A stretch of DNA of 64,000 bases from Sinomonas atrocyanea (GCF_030812675.1 NZ_JAUSTE010000007.1:144430-208429); one strand, 5' to 3'; numbered from the stretch's first letter, positions 24,673-34,794 are shown. Notes: a model not told the origin generated them from the sequence alone. Program-made: numbers and translations.

Positions 24673-27600
24673 TCTGCTTCTCCGAACACGTCTGCGTTTC
24701 TCCCTACTACCAATTCAAAATCTTCATCCCTACCGACGGTAACGACCTTGAAGCCCAACAGCTGAAGGGCGCTGTCATCAACCGGGTGCTTGCCGACTTC
24801 CTCGACGATCACAGCGCAAGGCTTCGACAATTCAGGTCCGTCGAAGACGAAATCGACAGCAACGCCTTCAATCGCCTCGGCTACCTTTGCAGGGTTCCGG
24901 TGACCACGTGTGGCGAGCCACTCCTGGAAGGCGGCAGCGCGTGGAGACTGAGTGCCCCGTGGAGGTTCGAAGTCCACCGAACCGACGGCAAGGTCCGAAG
25001 GCTCAGCAAACAGGGCGCTCTGGGCTTGATCGGTGGGCAGCGTGCTGGCTGACGCAAGATCCTTGAGGAAGTCGACGACAAGCCGCCGGTCGATCAGTTC
25101 GTGGTCCCGTTGGTTCCCGTAGGACAGCAGGCAGCGATAGCATCCGCGCGTGCATGCATCTGCCTCGTCCTCGCCGGACATTGCATTCACGTGCAGGATT
25201 TCCAATGCAGATTGCGCCACCCTCGACACGGCATCGGGTTCAGCCTGCAGGCGTCGCAGGACACCAGCGCCGCCTTCGGCTGCCTCGACAAGCAGCAGCC
25301 GCCCGCGGCCGTCGGGATCGCTCAGGCGCTCACTCGTCAGCTCGGAGTCTTCAAGCTGGAACGTTGCTTCGATTCCGCGTTCGATTGCGTATTGAAGCGT
25401 CGTAGCGGTCTCCTCTGAAACTGCCTCCGCCCAACGGAGCACCGCGATATTCCTACGGTCTTCTACGAATGGAACGACGCGAGCCCGCTTCTTGGCCTTC
25501 TCTACGGGCATGTCATCGGCATCGGAGTCCGGAGCATCGTACATGGCGTCGATGTCGCTGACCTTGGTCTCCGTGAGCCACTCACCCGTGATGAGGTCCA
25601 GCCAGAAGCCGAGCTCATCCTTCTTGGCCCGGTTCCGACGCCCCCGATTGACGACGCGGACGGTGGCTCCGTCCCCATAGGCAACTTCGGCGAGCAGGTG
25701 GCCGCCCTTCTGGACGACTGCACGGTGGTGGCCTGGCTTTGCGCCGCCATCAGCGAAACGATAGGTCGTGACGAGTTCGAAGCCCTGACGGTTGCGTTCT
25801 TCCTCGTCCGCGCTAATCCGCTCGCGACGTCGTGTGATGACCGACTGAAGCTGCATCAGTTCCCTTGTTGGTGCACCCAGCTCGGAACCGCAGTTCTCGC
25901 ACACGCTGATGATGGCGCTGCGCTCATGCAGGTACCCGCACGCCTCGCAGATCTGTGCCTCCGTCCGGACGACATCGCCATCAGACGCGAGATCCGACTT
26001 GCGGGGAAGGGCAACTCGCTTGACCTGGTAGCGCGCCCCCTCGTGGTAGATCAGGGCGTCGGGACCGAACTCGCTGATGGCGAGGAAGCGCGAACGCTGG
26101 AGCCAGGTGGAGTTGTTGTCCTTCCCCTTGCGGATGCCCGGGATGAAGGCCGCAAGCGGAAGCCGAGGGAAGGAATAGCCGGGCAGGAAGCCCTCGGACG
26201 CGAGGTATCGCAGCGTATAGAAATCCGACTGGCCCTGGCTGTCGCCGTCATTGAGCAGGATTTCGATCCGCTGCTGTGCCTCGGCATATCGCCGCTGAGC
26301 CAGCTCCCTTGCCTTCTTCTGTGCGACGGGATTCTTGATCGTCTCGTGTGCACTGTCCCGTTCGGCAACAGCGTTCTTATAGAGCTCGCGCCAGCGATCG
26401 CAGGCTCGGTCGAACGACTCGAGCGCGTTGTCGATTACCGTGTCGGACCAAGCTCGGGACCACCACGGGGTCGCCGCGAGCTCATCTCCGATCGCGGCCA
26501 CAAGCGACCTAGCCGAAGCCTTGGCTGCGTGAGCGGCCGCGGGGGAGCGGAGGACGTCTGCGATCTGCGGTGCGAGTGGGTATCCCGCGGCGTCCATGGC
26601 CAGAAGTCCACTCATTGACTTGCCGAGGCCGCCCGATGTTGCCGAGAGCGTCTCGGCGAGCCACACGGCATGGACGTGTGACCGCACGAGGTCTTCATTG
26701 GCGAAGTCCAGTCGCGGCGGTTGCACCTGGCCCGCGACCATAAGCTCGGATCGATCGAAGTAGTACGAGTCATGTGCGTTGCCCGTTGCGCAGTACGTGA
26801 GAACCAGTGCGGGCTGGCCCGACCGCCCCGCTCGTCCTGATCTCTGAGCGTAATTTGCTGGTGTGGGGGGAACGTTGCGCATCGCGACCGCATTGAGGTC
26901 TGCAATGTCCACTCCGAGCTCCATCGTCGGCGAACAGAAGAGCAATTTGAGCTCCGCATCGCGGAATAGCTTCTCCCGCTTCTCCCGATCATCAGCCCTG
27001 ACCTGTGCCGTGTGCTCCATCGCGTGAAGCCCGGCCAGCTCACGGCCTGATTCGCGGTACAGGTCACGGAAGAAGGCGATAACGCGCGGCTTCTTTTCCG
27101 CCGAGTACCGCCGGCGGAGGGGATCCGCAGCGCCGAATTCCCCGGTGCCTGCACGCAGAGTCATCGTCGAGAGCTTCAGACGATGGCCCTTGATGTTCCC
27201 TTCTGCCGCTTCAGTGATGAGTCCGCCCTCTTGGAGGACTCGCAGGAGGGACTCGATGACGATGCCCGCTTCTGCGGTCGTGAGTTTCCGGCCAAATCGC
27301 TGGGGCCGGCGCAGCCAGCGCCCGAAAGCCCCGGCGCCGGTGATCGGCATGATATTTCGAGCGCGTGTGTTCCGTTTTGGCTCCGTCGTCACCAGGCCGA
27401 CGACCGGATCGGGTTCTCGTTCCGGCATCGACCACACACCTTGCAGGAACTCGCGCGACCGACCGCGCAGTTTGTCGATCCAATCCGAGTCCAGCTCGCG
27501 GGCATCGATCGCTAGGCCACGGCGAAACTCGTCTAACAGGATCGTGATGATCTCTTCGCGCTGGTCTGCGTCGCTGTCCCGAAGGAGCGCGTCGGCATCC

Positions 27601-29882
27601 TTCCAACGTTCCTCATCCTCGGCCAGAAGCTGGGCCAGCGGGTACTCGACGAGAAGAAGACCCGTCTGTTCGAGGTTGGGCAGGGTAATACGCCATCCGC
27701 GTTGAAGGTCTCGGATGGCCCGGTATGTCACGACGTCATGAAGTGCCTTCTGGTAGCGCTTCTTGTCGAGTGGGTTGGCATCGACCGCAAAGTCTTTGAA
27801 GTCAAGGTTCAGTGATGCGACGATGGCGTCGCCGAGCTCGCTGGCCCCGACACCGTCGGGGGCAACCTTGGCGACCGCTGCGTGCAGTGCCGCACGGAGC
27901 TGGGCCACCTGCACGAAGTCGTTGACGTGGCCGGCCTGAAGAGCTGCGTCCTGACGGTTGTCAACAAACGTCAGGAGCTTGTGCGCTCGGGGGTCGAGAT
28001 CCGCACCCGCGGGGGACTCGAGGAGATGAACCAATCGGGTCGCGATGACAGTCATGGCGCTGCTGCGGCCCTCGCGGTCGAGGGTCACGAGCTTGGACAC
28101 CTCACCCAGCCGCGCCTGCTCGTAAGTCACCTCGCAGTTGAGGCAGAACCGGAAGGCGCCCGGGATCCAGGCTGCGAGTTGGCCCTCGCCACCGTCATCA
28201 AGTCGTGCTGACCCGTCGATGCCCAGCCTGTGCAGCACAGGTAGCGATTTCCGCCGGGCTGGAAGTACGCTCTTGGCGACCCCAGCACCATCCAGCCATG
28301 ACTCGGGGAGCCGATCCTCGGCAATGGGGTCGGCTGGCCAAGGATTCTTGCTCGAGATGTAGAGGTAGCCGTCAATGCCATTATCGGGAGCGGAGTCGTC
28401 GCCGAGCCGCAGCGTCTGGCGGGCGAGGAATGTATCAGAGCCCGGCCTCATGACCTTCCTCGCCATGAGGTATTCCTGACCGCATTCCCTGCAGAAGGCG
28501 AGCGGGTACAGGCGACGTTCGTCGGGATCCACGGTCACTTGATAGTCGGTCTGGATGAGCCGAGTTCCTTCGTCCTCGGCGGACACGTAGACTGATCCAC
28601 CCTTCGACAGGAACTGATGGAGCCGAAACGCGAATAGCGGTCGGCCTGCTTCATTCTTGGCCTTCGAGCCCGCGAGGAACGTGGCTCGGATGGCTGTGGC
28701 GCATGATTTCTCATCCGCCTCAGTAATGGAAGAGAGCTGCTTAGCCGCACGAGCCACAGTTGTCGGGCGTTTGCGTACGAGGACCCGAGAATTGTCTTCC
28801 TCGGTCAGCCCAAATTCACTCTCAATCCATGCTGCCAACGGATCAGCGGCCAGCGCGTCGTATCCGCCCGTGAGGGTTGCGCTCGTGTTGTCGGCATCGC
28901 CCCGCCTGCCAACAATACGTCGGAGATCGAGCGCGTTCGGCGGCGCACTTGTCGTCGCCCGGATCAGGGTTTCGGAGACCACTTGTTCAGGTGCGATAGG
29001 GACGCCGAATATCCTCGTAGCTACGGCCCCGACATCCGTCTTCTGATCGGCGGACGAACCGCCGTTGGACATAGTTGCCGACGTTCCGACGCACTGCAGC
29101 GTTTCCCGTGCCCCGCAGGCGTCCCGAACCCGCCGGACGAGCATCGCGACGTCGGCGCCCTGCCGGCCCCGGTACGTATGCAGTTCGTCCAGAACCAGGA
29201 AGCTCAGCCCATCAGCCGCCTTGATGAGCGAAGTACGCTCCTCCGGCCGAGTAAGGACGTACTCGAGCATCACATAGTTTGTCAGGAGGATGTCAGGTGG
29301 GTTTTTGAGGATGTCGGCGCGCTCCTCGGGACTCTCCTGTCCGGTGTAGCGCCGGTATGTCACCGGTGATTTGCCGTCAAAGCCAAAGTCAAGGAACTTG
29401 CGCAGTTCCTCCATCTGGCTGTTTGCCAGCGCGTTCATGGGGTAGACGATGATCGCCCGGATTCCTTTGCCAGACCCTTCGCGGAGGACGCGATCAACGA
29501 TTGGGACGATATAGGCGAGCGATTTACCAGAGCCGGTTCCAGTCGTCAGAACATAGCTTTTGCCGCTAGCGGCAAGCTTGATGGCATCGGCCTGGTGTCG
29601 ATGGAGGGTGATGGGCGCCGTGCCCGCATCATCGAGCGTCGCCTTACGCCGAAAGATCTTCGCCGCAGTCGGGTGAAGGAGACCCGCCGCGACTAGGTCG
29701 TCGATCCGGCCTCCGGAGGCAAATGATGGGTTGAGCGACAACCATGGATCGGGCCACTGGCGGCCCTGATCGCTGGCCGTTTGGACGGCCTTCTTTATCC
29801 TTTCGTCCTGGATCTCTACGAATCCTTCAGTGAAGGACTTGTAGCCCTCAATGAGACCCTCGCGGATCTTGAACGCGTCCAT
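24669..29882 (-). CDS. Giant DEAD/DEAH helicase with DUF1998 (DrmA-DrmB-like or DruE-like)
   Basis: Protein of 1737 aa, ATG 29882, first gene of the overlapping five-gene set. Walker A TGTGSGKS (114-121), DEAH-type box VLDELHTYRGRQG (near 230), and lobe 2 SPTMELGVDIADLNAV with QRSGRAGRSG (near 985-1030). Cys clusters lie near 467 (CRECG), 584 (CLNC) and 1324 (CEACG...CENCG). The DUF1998 site GCYRCLLSYGNQ is near 1580, and a Vsr-like tail occupies the last 80 residues. In DISARM the helicase (DrmA) and DUF1998 (DrmB) are separate proteins; here both are in one chain, as in Druantia DruE. Its genomic partners favour a DISARM-like role. Confidence 0.75.
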   Translation of the reverse strand: MDAFKIREGLIEGYKSFTEGFVEIQDERIKKAVQTASDQGRQWPDPWLSLNPSFASGGRIDDLVAAGLLHPTAAKIFRRKATLDDAGTAPITLHRHQADAIKLAASGKSYVLTTGTGSGKSLAYIVPIVDRVLREGSGKGIRAIIVYPMNALANSQMEELRKFLDFGFDGKSPVTYRRYTGQESPEERADILKNPPDILLTNYVMLEYVLTRPEERTSLIKAADGLSFLVLDELHTYRGRQGADVAMLVRRVRDACGARETLQCVGTSATMSNGGSSADQKTDVGAVATRIFGVPIAPEQVVSETLIRATTSAPPNALDLRRIVGRRGDADNTSATLTGGYDALAADPLAAWIESEFGLTEEDNSRVLVRKRPTTVARAAKQLSSITEADEKSCATAIRATFLAGSKAKNEAGRPLFAFRLHQFLSKGGSVYVSAEDEGTRLIQTDYQVTVDPDERRLYPLAFCRECGQEYLMARKVMRPGSDTFLARQTLRLGDDSAPDNGIDGYLYISSKNPWPADPIAEDRLPESWLDGAGVAKSVLPARRKSLPVLHRLGIDGSARLDDGGEGQLAAWIPGAFRFCLNCEVTYEQARLGEVSKLVTLDREGRSSAMTVIATRLVHLLESPAGADLDPRAHKLLTFVDNRQDAALQAGHVNDFVQVAQLRAALHAAVAKVAPDGVGASELGDAIVASLNLDFKDFAVDANPLDKKRYQKALHDVVTYRAIRDLQRGWRITLPNLEQTGLLLVEYPLAQLLAEDEERWKDADALLRDSDADQREEIITILLDEFRRGLAIDARELDSDWIDKLRGRSREFLQGVWSMPEREPDPVVGLVTTEPKRNTRARNIMPITGAGAFGRWLRRPQRFGRKLTTAEAGIVIESLLRVLQEGGLITEAAEGNIKGHRLKLSTMTLRAGTGEFGAADPLRRRYSAEKKPRVIAFFRDLYRESGRELAGLHAMEHTAQVRADDREKREKLFRDAELKLLFCSPTMELGVDIADLNAVAMRNVPPTPANYAQRSGRAGRSGQPALVLTYCATGNAHDSYYFDRSELMVAGQVQPPRLDFANEDLVRSHVHAVWLAETLSATSGGLGKSMSGLLAMDAAGYPLAPQIADVLRSPAAAHAAKASARSLVAAIGDELAATPWWSRAWSDTVIDNALESFDRACDRWRELYKNAVAERDSAHETIKNPVAQKKARELAQRRYAEAQQRIEILLNDGDSQGQSDFYTLRYLASEGFLPGYSFPRLPLAAFIPGIRKGKDNNSTWLQRSRFLAISEFGPDALIYHEGARYQVKRVALPRKSDLASDGDVVRTEAQICEACGYLHERSAIISVCENCGSELGAPTRELMQLQSVITRRRERISADEEERNRQGFELVTTYRFADGGAKPGHHRAVVQKGGHLLAEVAYGDGATVRVVNRGRRNRAKKDELGFWLDLITGEWLTETKVSDIDAMYDAPDSDADDMPVEKAKKRARVVPFVEDRRNIAVLRWAEAVSEETATTLQYAIERGIEATFQLEDSELTSERLSDPDGRGRLLLVEAAEGGAGVLRRLQAEPDAVSRVAQSALEILHVNAMSGEDEADACTRGCYRCLLSYGNQRDHELIDRRLVVDFLKDLASASTLPTDQAQSALFAEPSDLAVGSVDFEPPRGTQSPRAAAFQEWLATRGHRNPAKVAEAIEGVAVDFVFDGPELSKPCAVIVEEVGKHPVDDSALQLLGFKVVTVGRDEDFELVVGRNADVFGEAE

Positions 29883-30044
29883 GCGCCCCCCTCTGTCTGT
29901 CCTTCACTACTTCTTAGCACCCACTACGCCGCTGCGCGGGCACCCGCGCAGCAGGTGCGGTTCGCATGGCGTCGGCTCCGAGTACAGCATCCCGGTACGG
30001 AGCCCGCCGGGCGTCGCCACGGCCCGGGATCGCCTATCGCCACG

Positions 30045-31733
30045 CTATGGCACCCAGCGCTCGGCCCGCCCCAATGCGGCCTCGAGTTCGCGACCGCCTC
30101 CGCGTCCTATGAGCTCCGGGTCGCCCACCACAACGAGCAGGCTCCTCGCACGAGACAGTCCCACATACAGCTGCTCGGCAGCGCGGTTCGTGTCTTTGAA
30201 TCCGTTGACGCAGAGGACGACCACGGAGCGCTCCAGGCCCTTGAACCCCAAGACGTGCCCGTAGAACTCGGCAGAGTCTGAGTAGAACTCGCGCCAGTAT
30301 TCAGATACGGCCTCCGGCCCGGCGTCGAAGGCCTCCTGATGGATGGGGTGCCGCGTCTTGGTGGTCAGGAGTGCGATCTGGTTGTTGGCCCAGCCCTCCT
30401 CGATGAGCCCGTCCACGCAGTCCGAGGCAACCTCGAGTGCATCCTCGGTCGAGCACTCCACGAAACGCACCGGCAGCCCGGTGCCTGTCTTCGGTGTGAA
30501 GTGGTCGCCCGCGAAGCACTTGAACGTCTGGGCGATGCGCCGGGAATTGCGCAGGTTGTCGTCCACATGGATCGGAACGAAGCTGATGTCCTTCCCTTCC
30601 TGCCCCACGGTCCCGCGTCCGTCCCAGCGCCGATAGACGTCCTGACGGGCGTCGAGGAAGGCATAGACACTTGCCTCTCGCGGGTCCTTCACGCAAGCGA
30701 GCAGCCCGTCCCACCATAGGGGCGCGAAGTCCTGCGCCTCGTCGACGACGATGGCGTCTAGCTTCTGAGACTCGGGCAGGGCGCCGCCCACCTCGACCAA
30801 GCGGCGCGGCATCTCCTCGTCGAAGTACGCCTGCCCTTGCCCCGGGGGAACGCCGAGGGAGAGGACATACTCATGGAACTCGCCGGCGAAGACGGGTCTG
30901 TTGTGCCTCCAGCCAGCGGTCCTCTGCCGCAGGTGCATGCCCAAGCCCTTGTTGTAGCAGAACAGGCCGACGCGTTTGCCCTCCTTGGCCAGCCGCTTGG
31001 CCTTCTCGACGGCGAGCCAGGTCTTCCCGCTACCGGCGCCGCCGATGAAGCGCGCATGCCGGATCGATCGGGTCGCATTGAGCAGCACCTGCTGCCGCTC
31101 GGTGAGCGAGTCCTGAAGGTCTTCGTCGGCAGCTGAAGCGAGCGGACCGGCGTCGTGCGTCACGAGCGTGCCGCCGGCGAACCGCTCGAGCCGAGCTGCG
31201 TACTCGGGCGTCAGCTGACTCACGCCACGCGCCTCGGCGAGGATGGTGCCGCGGAGCCGCTCCGCCAGAGTGAGGGGATTTGCGAGGTCGTCGGCGTCCA
31301 GGATGAGGGGTCGGGGCGTGCCGGCCATCTCCCAGGTGCTGGGCACGTGCGTGTAGGGGAGGGCCACGAGGTAGATGGTCCTGCTGGTCAGGGGAGTGCC
31401 GAGGTGGTCGCTGGCCATATCGATGAACGCGTGCATGGATGACTGGGACTGCGCGACCGGGCTCTTGATCCGGTGCTTGCCGTTGCGGTCCGACTGGTAC
31501 CACTGCGCCTGGTCGATGCTGATCTGGCCGCCCTTGACCTCGACGCACGCAATCCCGATGCCGGGCCAGAGGACGAGGAGGTCGATCTCGTGCTCGGCGG
31601 TGCCGTGACGCACCTGGACCGAATGGCATACCACGGCGTCGTCCGGCAGCGCCTCGACGAGCAGTTTCAAGACGGCACGCTCGGCCTCGTGGCCCGGGCC
31701 GAAGTCCGGCTCTTCTGGGATCGAGCGTGCCAC
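30045..31733 (-). CDS. NERD nuclease-UvrD helicase fusion
   Basis: Protein of 562 aa. Residues 10-110 are a NERD domain: EIDLLVLWPGIGIACVEVKG gives D51, E65 and K67 of the nuclease site. Residues 210-562 are a UvrD/Rep-type helicase: GGAGSGKTW (231-239), IVVDEAQDFAPLWW, VDDNLRNSRRIA and VGLSRARSLLVVV (motif VI). Start is GTG 31733 behind GGGGGA; TTG 31763 is an alternative. It lies 162 bases upstream of the DUF1998 helicase on the same strand, so it may belong to the DISARM/McrBC-like operon or be a separate defence gene. Single-protein NERD helicases occur in many defence islands. Confidence 0.8.
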   Translation of the reverse strand: MARSIPEEPDFGPGHEAERAVLKLLVEALPDDAVVCHSVQVRHGTAEHEIDLLVLWPGIGIACVEVKGGQISIDQAQWYQSDRNGKHRIKSPVAQSQSSMHAFIDMASDHLGTPLTSRTIYLVALPYTHVPSTWEMAGTPRPLILDADDLANPLTLAERLRGTILAEARGVSQLTPEYAARLERFAGGTLVTHDAGPLASAADEDLQDSLTERQQVLLNATRSIRHARFIGGAGSGKTWLAVEKAKRLAKEGKRVGLFCYNKGLGMHLRQRTAGWRHNRPVFAGEFHEYVLSLGVPPGQGQAYFDEEMPRRLVEVGGALPESQKLDAIVVDEAQDFAPLWWDGLLACVKDPREASVYAFLDARQDVYRRWDGRGTVGQEGKDISFVPIHVDDNLRNSRRIAQTFKCFAGDHFTPKTGTGLPVRFVECSTEDALEVASDCVDGLIEEGWANNQIALLTTKTRHPIHQEAFDAGPEAVSEYWREFYSDSAEFYGHVLGFKGLERSVVVLCVNGFKDTNRAAEQLYVGLSRARSLLVVVGDPELIGRGGGRELEAALGRAERWVP

Positions 31734-31902
31734 TAGTCCCCCGTATGTCTCCCCACGCTCCAAGAGCGCCCGCCGCCTCCATGCGACTCGATGATTGTAT
31801 GGTCAAGCTTGCTGATTCATGCGACGGTCCTTGAGCGCGACTCCGGAGGGCAGCAAGGGGAGCATCTAGTCCAGAAGTGTCGGTGGACTCGCTTATGGTG
31901 TG

Positions 31903-31918
31903 GTGATAACAACATCAC
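31903..31918. promoter_or_regulatory. Inverted repeat upstream of the HelD-like gene
   Basis: GTGAT-AACAAC-ATCAC is a perfect 5-base-arm repeat ending 18 bases before the HelD-like start, in the divergent gap to the NERD helicase. It overlaps a possible -10 (GATAAC). It could be an operator, but the arms are short. Confidence 0.25.
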
Positions 31919-31936
31919 GTGCGCGGAGGGGGACCC

Positions 31937-34306
31937 GTGGCCGCAGAGCTGCAGGAAGTTGAGCCAGGATTCGAGGCTGAGAAGGCCCGCGAACAGGCCT
32001 ACTTCGATGTCGCCAAAGCACAGTTGGACAGAGCCATCGCCTATCGCGACGGCCCATCTTCGGGCGGTACGGCCTTCGAGCGCAGGGCGCTCGCCGCAGC
32101 GGCCAATCGCCGTGAGCGACTCGGCGCCCATGAGCCGGTCGCTTTCGGCCGTATCGACACGGTCGACGGTGAGACCCGTTACATCGGCAAAGTGGCCGTG
32201 CGTGATGACTCGACCAGTGAGGTCCTTGTCTGGAACTGGCAGTCGCCCGCAGCGGACCCGTATCACGATGCCACGTTCGAAGATCAGGCCGGGGTTGCGC
32301 GACGTCGTGTGTTCGACGCTCCCGCCAACCGGATCAAGTCGTTCGAAGATGAGCTTTTCGAGCAGATCGCCGAGGAGCTGGGGAAGCTCAGCGAGTTCCG
32401 CAGCGTAGGCGACCCACTCCTCGAAGATCTCGGGCGCGCCCGTGGCCATTACATGCAGGACATGGTCCGCACCATCCAGGCCGAGCAGAACCGCCTGATT
32501 CGCAGCCCGAAGGATCAGCTCCTCGTCATTCAGGGTGGCCCAGGCTCGGGCAAGACTGCAATTGCTCTCCACCGCATTTCGTGGCTTCTCTACACGCACC
32601 ACGAGACGCTCGCGCCGAGAGATGTGCTCTTCGTTGGCCCGAGCCAGACCTTCACTAAGTATGTACGACGGGTCCTGCCCGATCTGGGCGACGAAGACGT
32701 CGTACAGCTGCCCCTGCCCCAGCTGATGGCTGGGTCTGACTTCCATATCAATGGCCAGGATGAGCCGCGCGTGGCCCGACTTAAGGGCACCGCGACAATG
32801 GCCGAGCTGCTCCGAAAGGCTCTCTACCAGCGTGTAAAGATCCCTGCTGGCGGCATCCGGATCCGCCGGCAGGGCGGCCTTGGCAGCGTGCCGATTGACG
32901 CAGAAGCAATCAAAGCAGCCCTGAGCGCGCTCAAGCCGAGCCCGTATTCGTCGCGCCGCGCGCTGCTCAAGGCTTCACTCGCTCGCATGGCAGCCAATAC
33001 CAGCGATCCCTACATCAACGGCTTGGCAGTCGGGATCGACGACAAGTCGCTTGAGGAAGAAACAGAGAAGATCTGGCCGCAGGTCTCGCCGCAGCAATTC
33101 GTCGTCGATCTCTACGGGTCGAAGGTCCGGCTGCGCGCCGCAGGAGCAACAGAACCCCAGATCGAATCCCTCTACAGGGCGGCACCAACTAGCATCTACG
33201 ACGTCCGATGGACCGAAGCCGATCTCGCCGTTCTTGACTATGCCATTCACGCGATCAACGGGGTTGAGCACGTCTACGGCCACATCGTGGTGGACGAGGC
33301 GCAAGACCTGTCGATCATGCAGCTTCAGGCCCTTCGCCGACGTTCGCTCGATGGGTCAATGACTATCGTCGGTGACATCGCTCAAGCGACTTCGTTGTAC
33401 GCGCAGAAAGACTGGGACCAGACCACCAAGTACCTCGGTTCAGAGCTCCCCGCCAACGTCGAAGTGCTCGAGGTCGGTTACCGCGTCCCGAAGAAGGCCA
33501 TGGACATTGCATCACGGGTCCTCGAAGAGGCCGCGCCCGAGATCGCAGCGCCCCAAGCCATACGGGACGTCGACGATGAGCCCCGGTGGATCCTGTGCGA
33601 GCCGAAGAGCCTCAGCGAAGCAGTCGCCGATGCAGTCCAGGACCACAGCCGCCGCGGTCTTTTTGTAGGCGTCATCGCCCCGGAATCACACTGGCCGGCG
33701 ATAACTTCCGCCTTCATGGCCGGGGGCCTCCGATGGAGTGAGTCATCCGACGGCGGCCTCTCCCAAGGCATCAATCTCGTCACGCCCCACGATTCCAAAG
33801 GCCTCGAATTCGATGCTGTCGTCGTTGTCGATCCGGCGAGAATCCTCGAGACTCCTCAAGGGGCGAAGCTGCTGTACATTGCGTTGACGCGCACTGTGCA
33901 CTACCTCGACGTCGTCCTTCCGAGCACACGAGTCCCTGGCATTCTCGAAGGATTCATACCACCCGACGAGAAGCCGGAGGAGGAGGCGACCCCGGAGAGG
34001 GCCGACCGCGAGGAACCCGATCGCGCTGAGCATGACGACACAATCATTGAAGCTGAGGCCATGGTGTCGCCGCTTCTCGCTGACGCCGAAGAGGACCAGA
34101 CGGGCGCAGCGGTCATCCCAATCCATAGAGACGCCGTAGCAGCCGCCTCTGGACGGCCCGAGAGCGCTCCTCTCCAGAACTCGATGTGGGAGAGCTTCGC
34201 GCAAAGTCTGGCCGAGCGTATCGCTGAAGACCTGCGGGAGAACGCCGGCCCTGCTGTACAGCGGCGAATCTTGGCCCTTCTTAAAGAGCGCCTGAACGAG
34301 GACTGA
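31937..34306 (+). CDS. helD: HelD-like UvrD-family helicase
   Basis: Protein of 789 aa, GTG 31937 behind GGAGGGGGA. The N-terminal coiled coil (about 1-60) and the block IGKVAVRDDSTSEVLVWNWQ, then PFAR-like text, match HelD. Walker A GGPGSGKTA lies near 200, VVDEAQDLS near 451 and DSKGLEFDAVVVV near 620. HelD of Bacillus and mycobacteria binds RNA polymerase and releases stalled complexes, and some forms counter rifampicin. A C-terminal acidic linker (about 680-730) plus a helical tail is added here. Its position inside a defence island is unusual for HelD, so a defence-type UvrD helicase cannot be excluded. Confidence 0.75.
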   Translation: MAAELQEVEPGFEAEKAREQAYFDVAKAQLDRAIAYRDGPSSGGTAFERRALAAAANRRERLGAHEPVAFGRIDTVDGETRYIGKVAVRDDSTSEVLVWNWQSPAADPYHDATFEDQAGVARRRVFDAPANRIKSFEDELFEQIAEELGKLSEFRSVGDPLLEDLGRARGHYMQDMVRTIQAEQNRLIRSPKDQLLVIQGGPGSGKTAIALHRISWLLYTHHETLAPRDVLFVGPSQTFTKYVRRVLPDLGDEDVVQLPLPQLMAGSDFHINGQDEPRVARLKGTATMAELLRKALYQRVKIPAGGIRIRRQGGLGSVPIDAEAIKAALSALKPSPYSSRRALLKASLARMAANTSDPYINGLAVGIDDKSLEEETEKIWPQVSPQQFVVDLYGSKVRLRAAGATEPQIESLYRAAPTSIYDVRWTEADLAVLDYAIHAINGVEHVYGHIVVDEAQDLSIMQLQALRRRSLDGSMTIVGDIAQATSLYAQKDWDQTTKYLGSELPANVEVLEVGYRVPKKAMDIASRVLEEAAPEIAAPQAIRDVDDEPRWILCEPKSLSEAVADAVQDHSRRGLFVGVIAPESHWPAITSAFMAGGLRWSESSDGGLSQGINLVTPHDSKGLEFDAVVVVDPARILETPQGAKLLYIALTRTVHYLDVVLPSTRVPGILEGFIPPDEKPEEEATPERADREEPDRAEHDDTIIEAEAMVSPLLADAEEDQTGAAVIPIHRDAVAAASGRPESAPLQNSMWESFAQSLAERIAEDLRENAGPAVQRRILALLKERLNED

Positions 34307-34794
34307 CACGAGGCCACGCAAGCCCGCGCTGTTATCGGGCCTTCCGCGGGGGCGCATGGAGTGGACGTACTCGTAAGCGGCGACTGTCACTGCGTTTAGG
34401 AACGAGCTCGGTGACCTCGACGGTATCCAATGTCTATGTCCCGACCCCTATTGATGCAGACTCCGATGGGTGGCGCCACAGGTGCTGCCTCGGGTGGCGA
34501 CGGGAGGACGAGGGACAGGCGACGATCGATCGCATCGCTTATTCCGTTACCCAGCTGTCGGCACGACGCCGAGTGCCCGAGACGCCCGCATCTCTACCGA
34601 ACAGAGCGGTCTGCCGGCTGATGCCTTTGAAGCCTTGGCCGCTGCGGCCGAGCTGCAGGAGCCCGAGAACAGGGAGTTCGACCCTTTGCGTGCTCGTCGC
34701 CACTCGTGTCACCGAGCCGCGTTCGAACGCCGTGATCCCGATACTCCGAGTGGGTTGTAAAGTTCCTGATACACGCACACCACGGGGGAAACCG
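34307..34794. other. Gene-free stretch
   Basis: These 488 bases hold no gene I can support. A frame ending at 34760 contains a helix-like stretch (STEQSGLPADAFEALAAAAE) but has no plausible start, so it may be a gene remnant. The DUF262 gene's own frame stays open to 34411, but that extension is Arg/Pro-rich. Confidence 0.4.

Noticed and set aside
24669..29882. Simple call as Druantia DruE
   Set aside because: Size and domains fit, but no Druantia partner genes are present; neighbours are DrmD- and DrmMI-like. Left open as DrmA-DrmB-like or DruE-like.
13596..31733. Canonical complete DISARM
   Set aside because: No PLD-family drmC and no separate drmB were found, and McrBC genes are coupled instead.
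34411..34794. 128-codon N-terminal extension of the DUF262 gene
   Set aside because: Composition is Arg/Pro/Ser-rich and unlike DUF262 proteins; ATG 34795 has a good ribosome site and the domain begins right after it.
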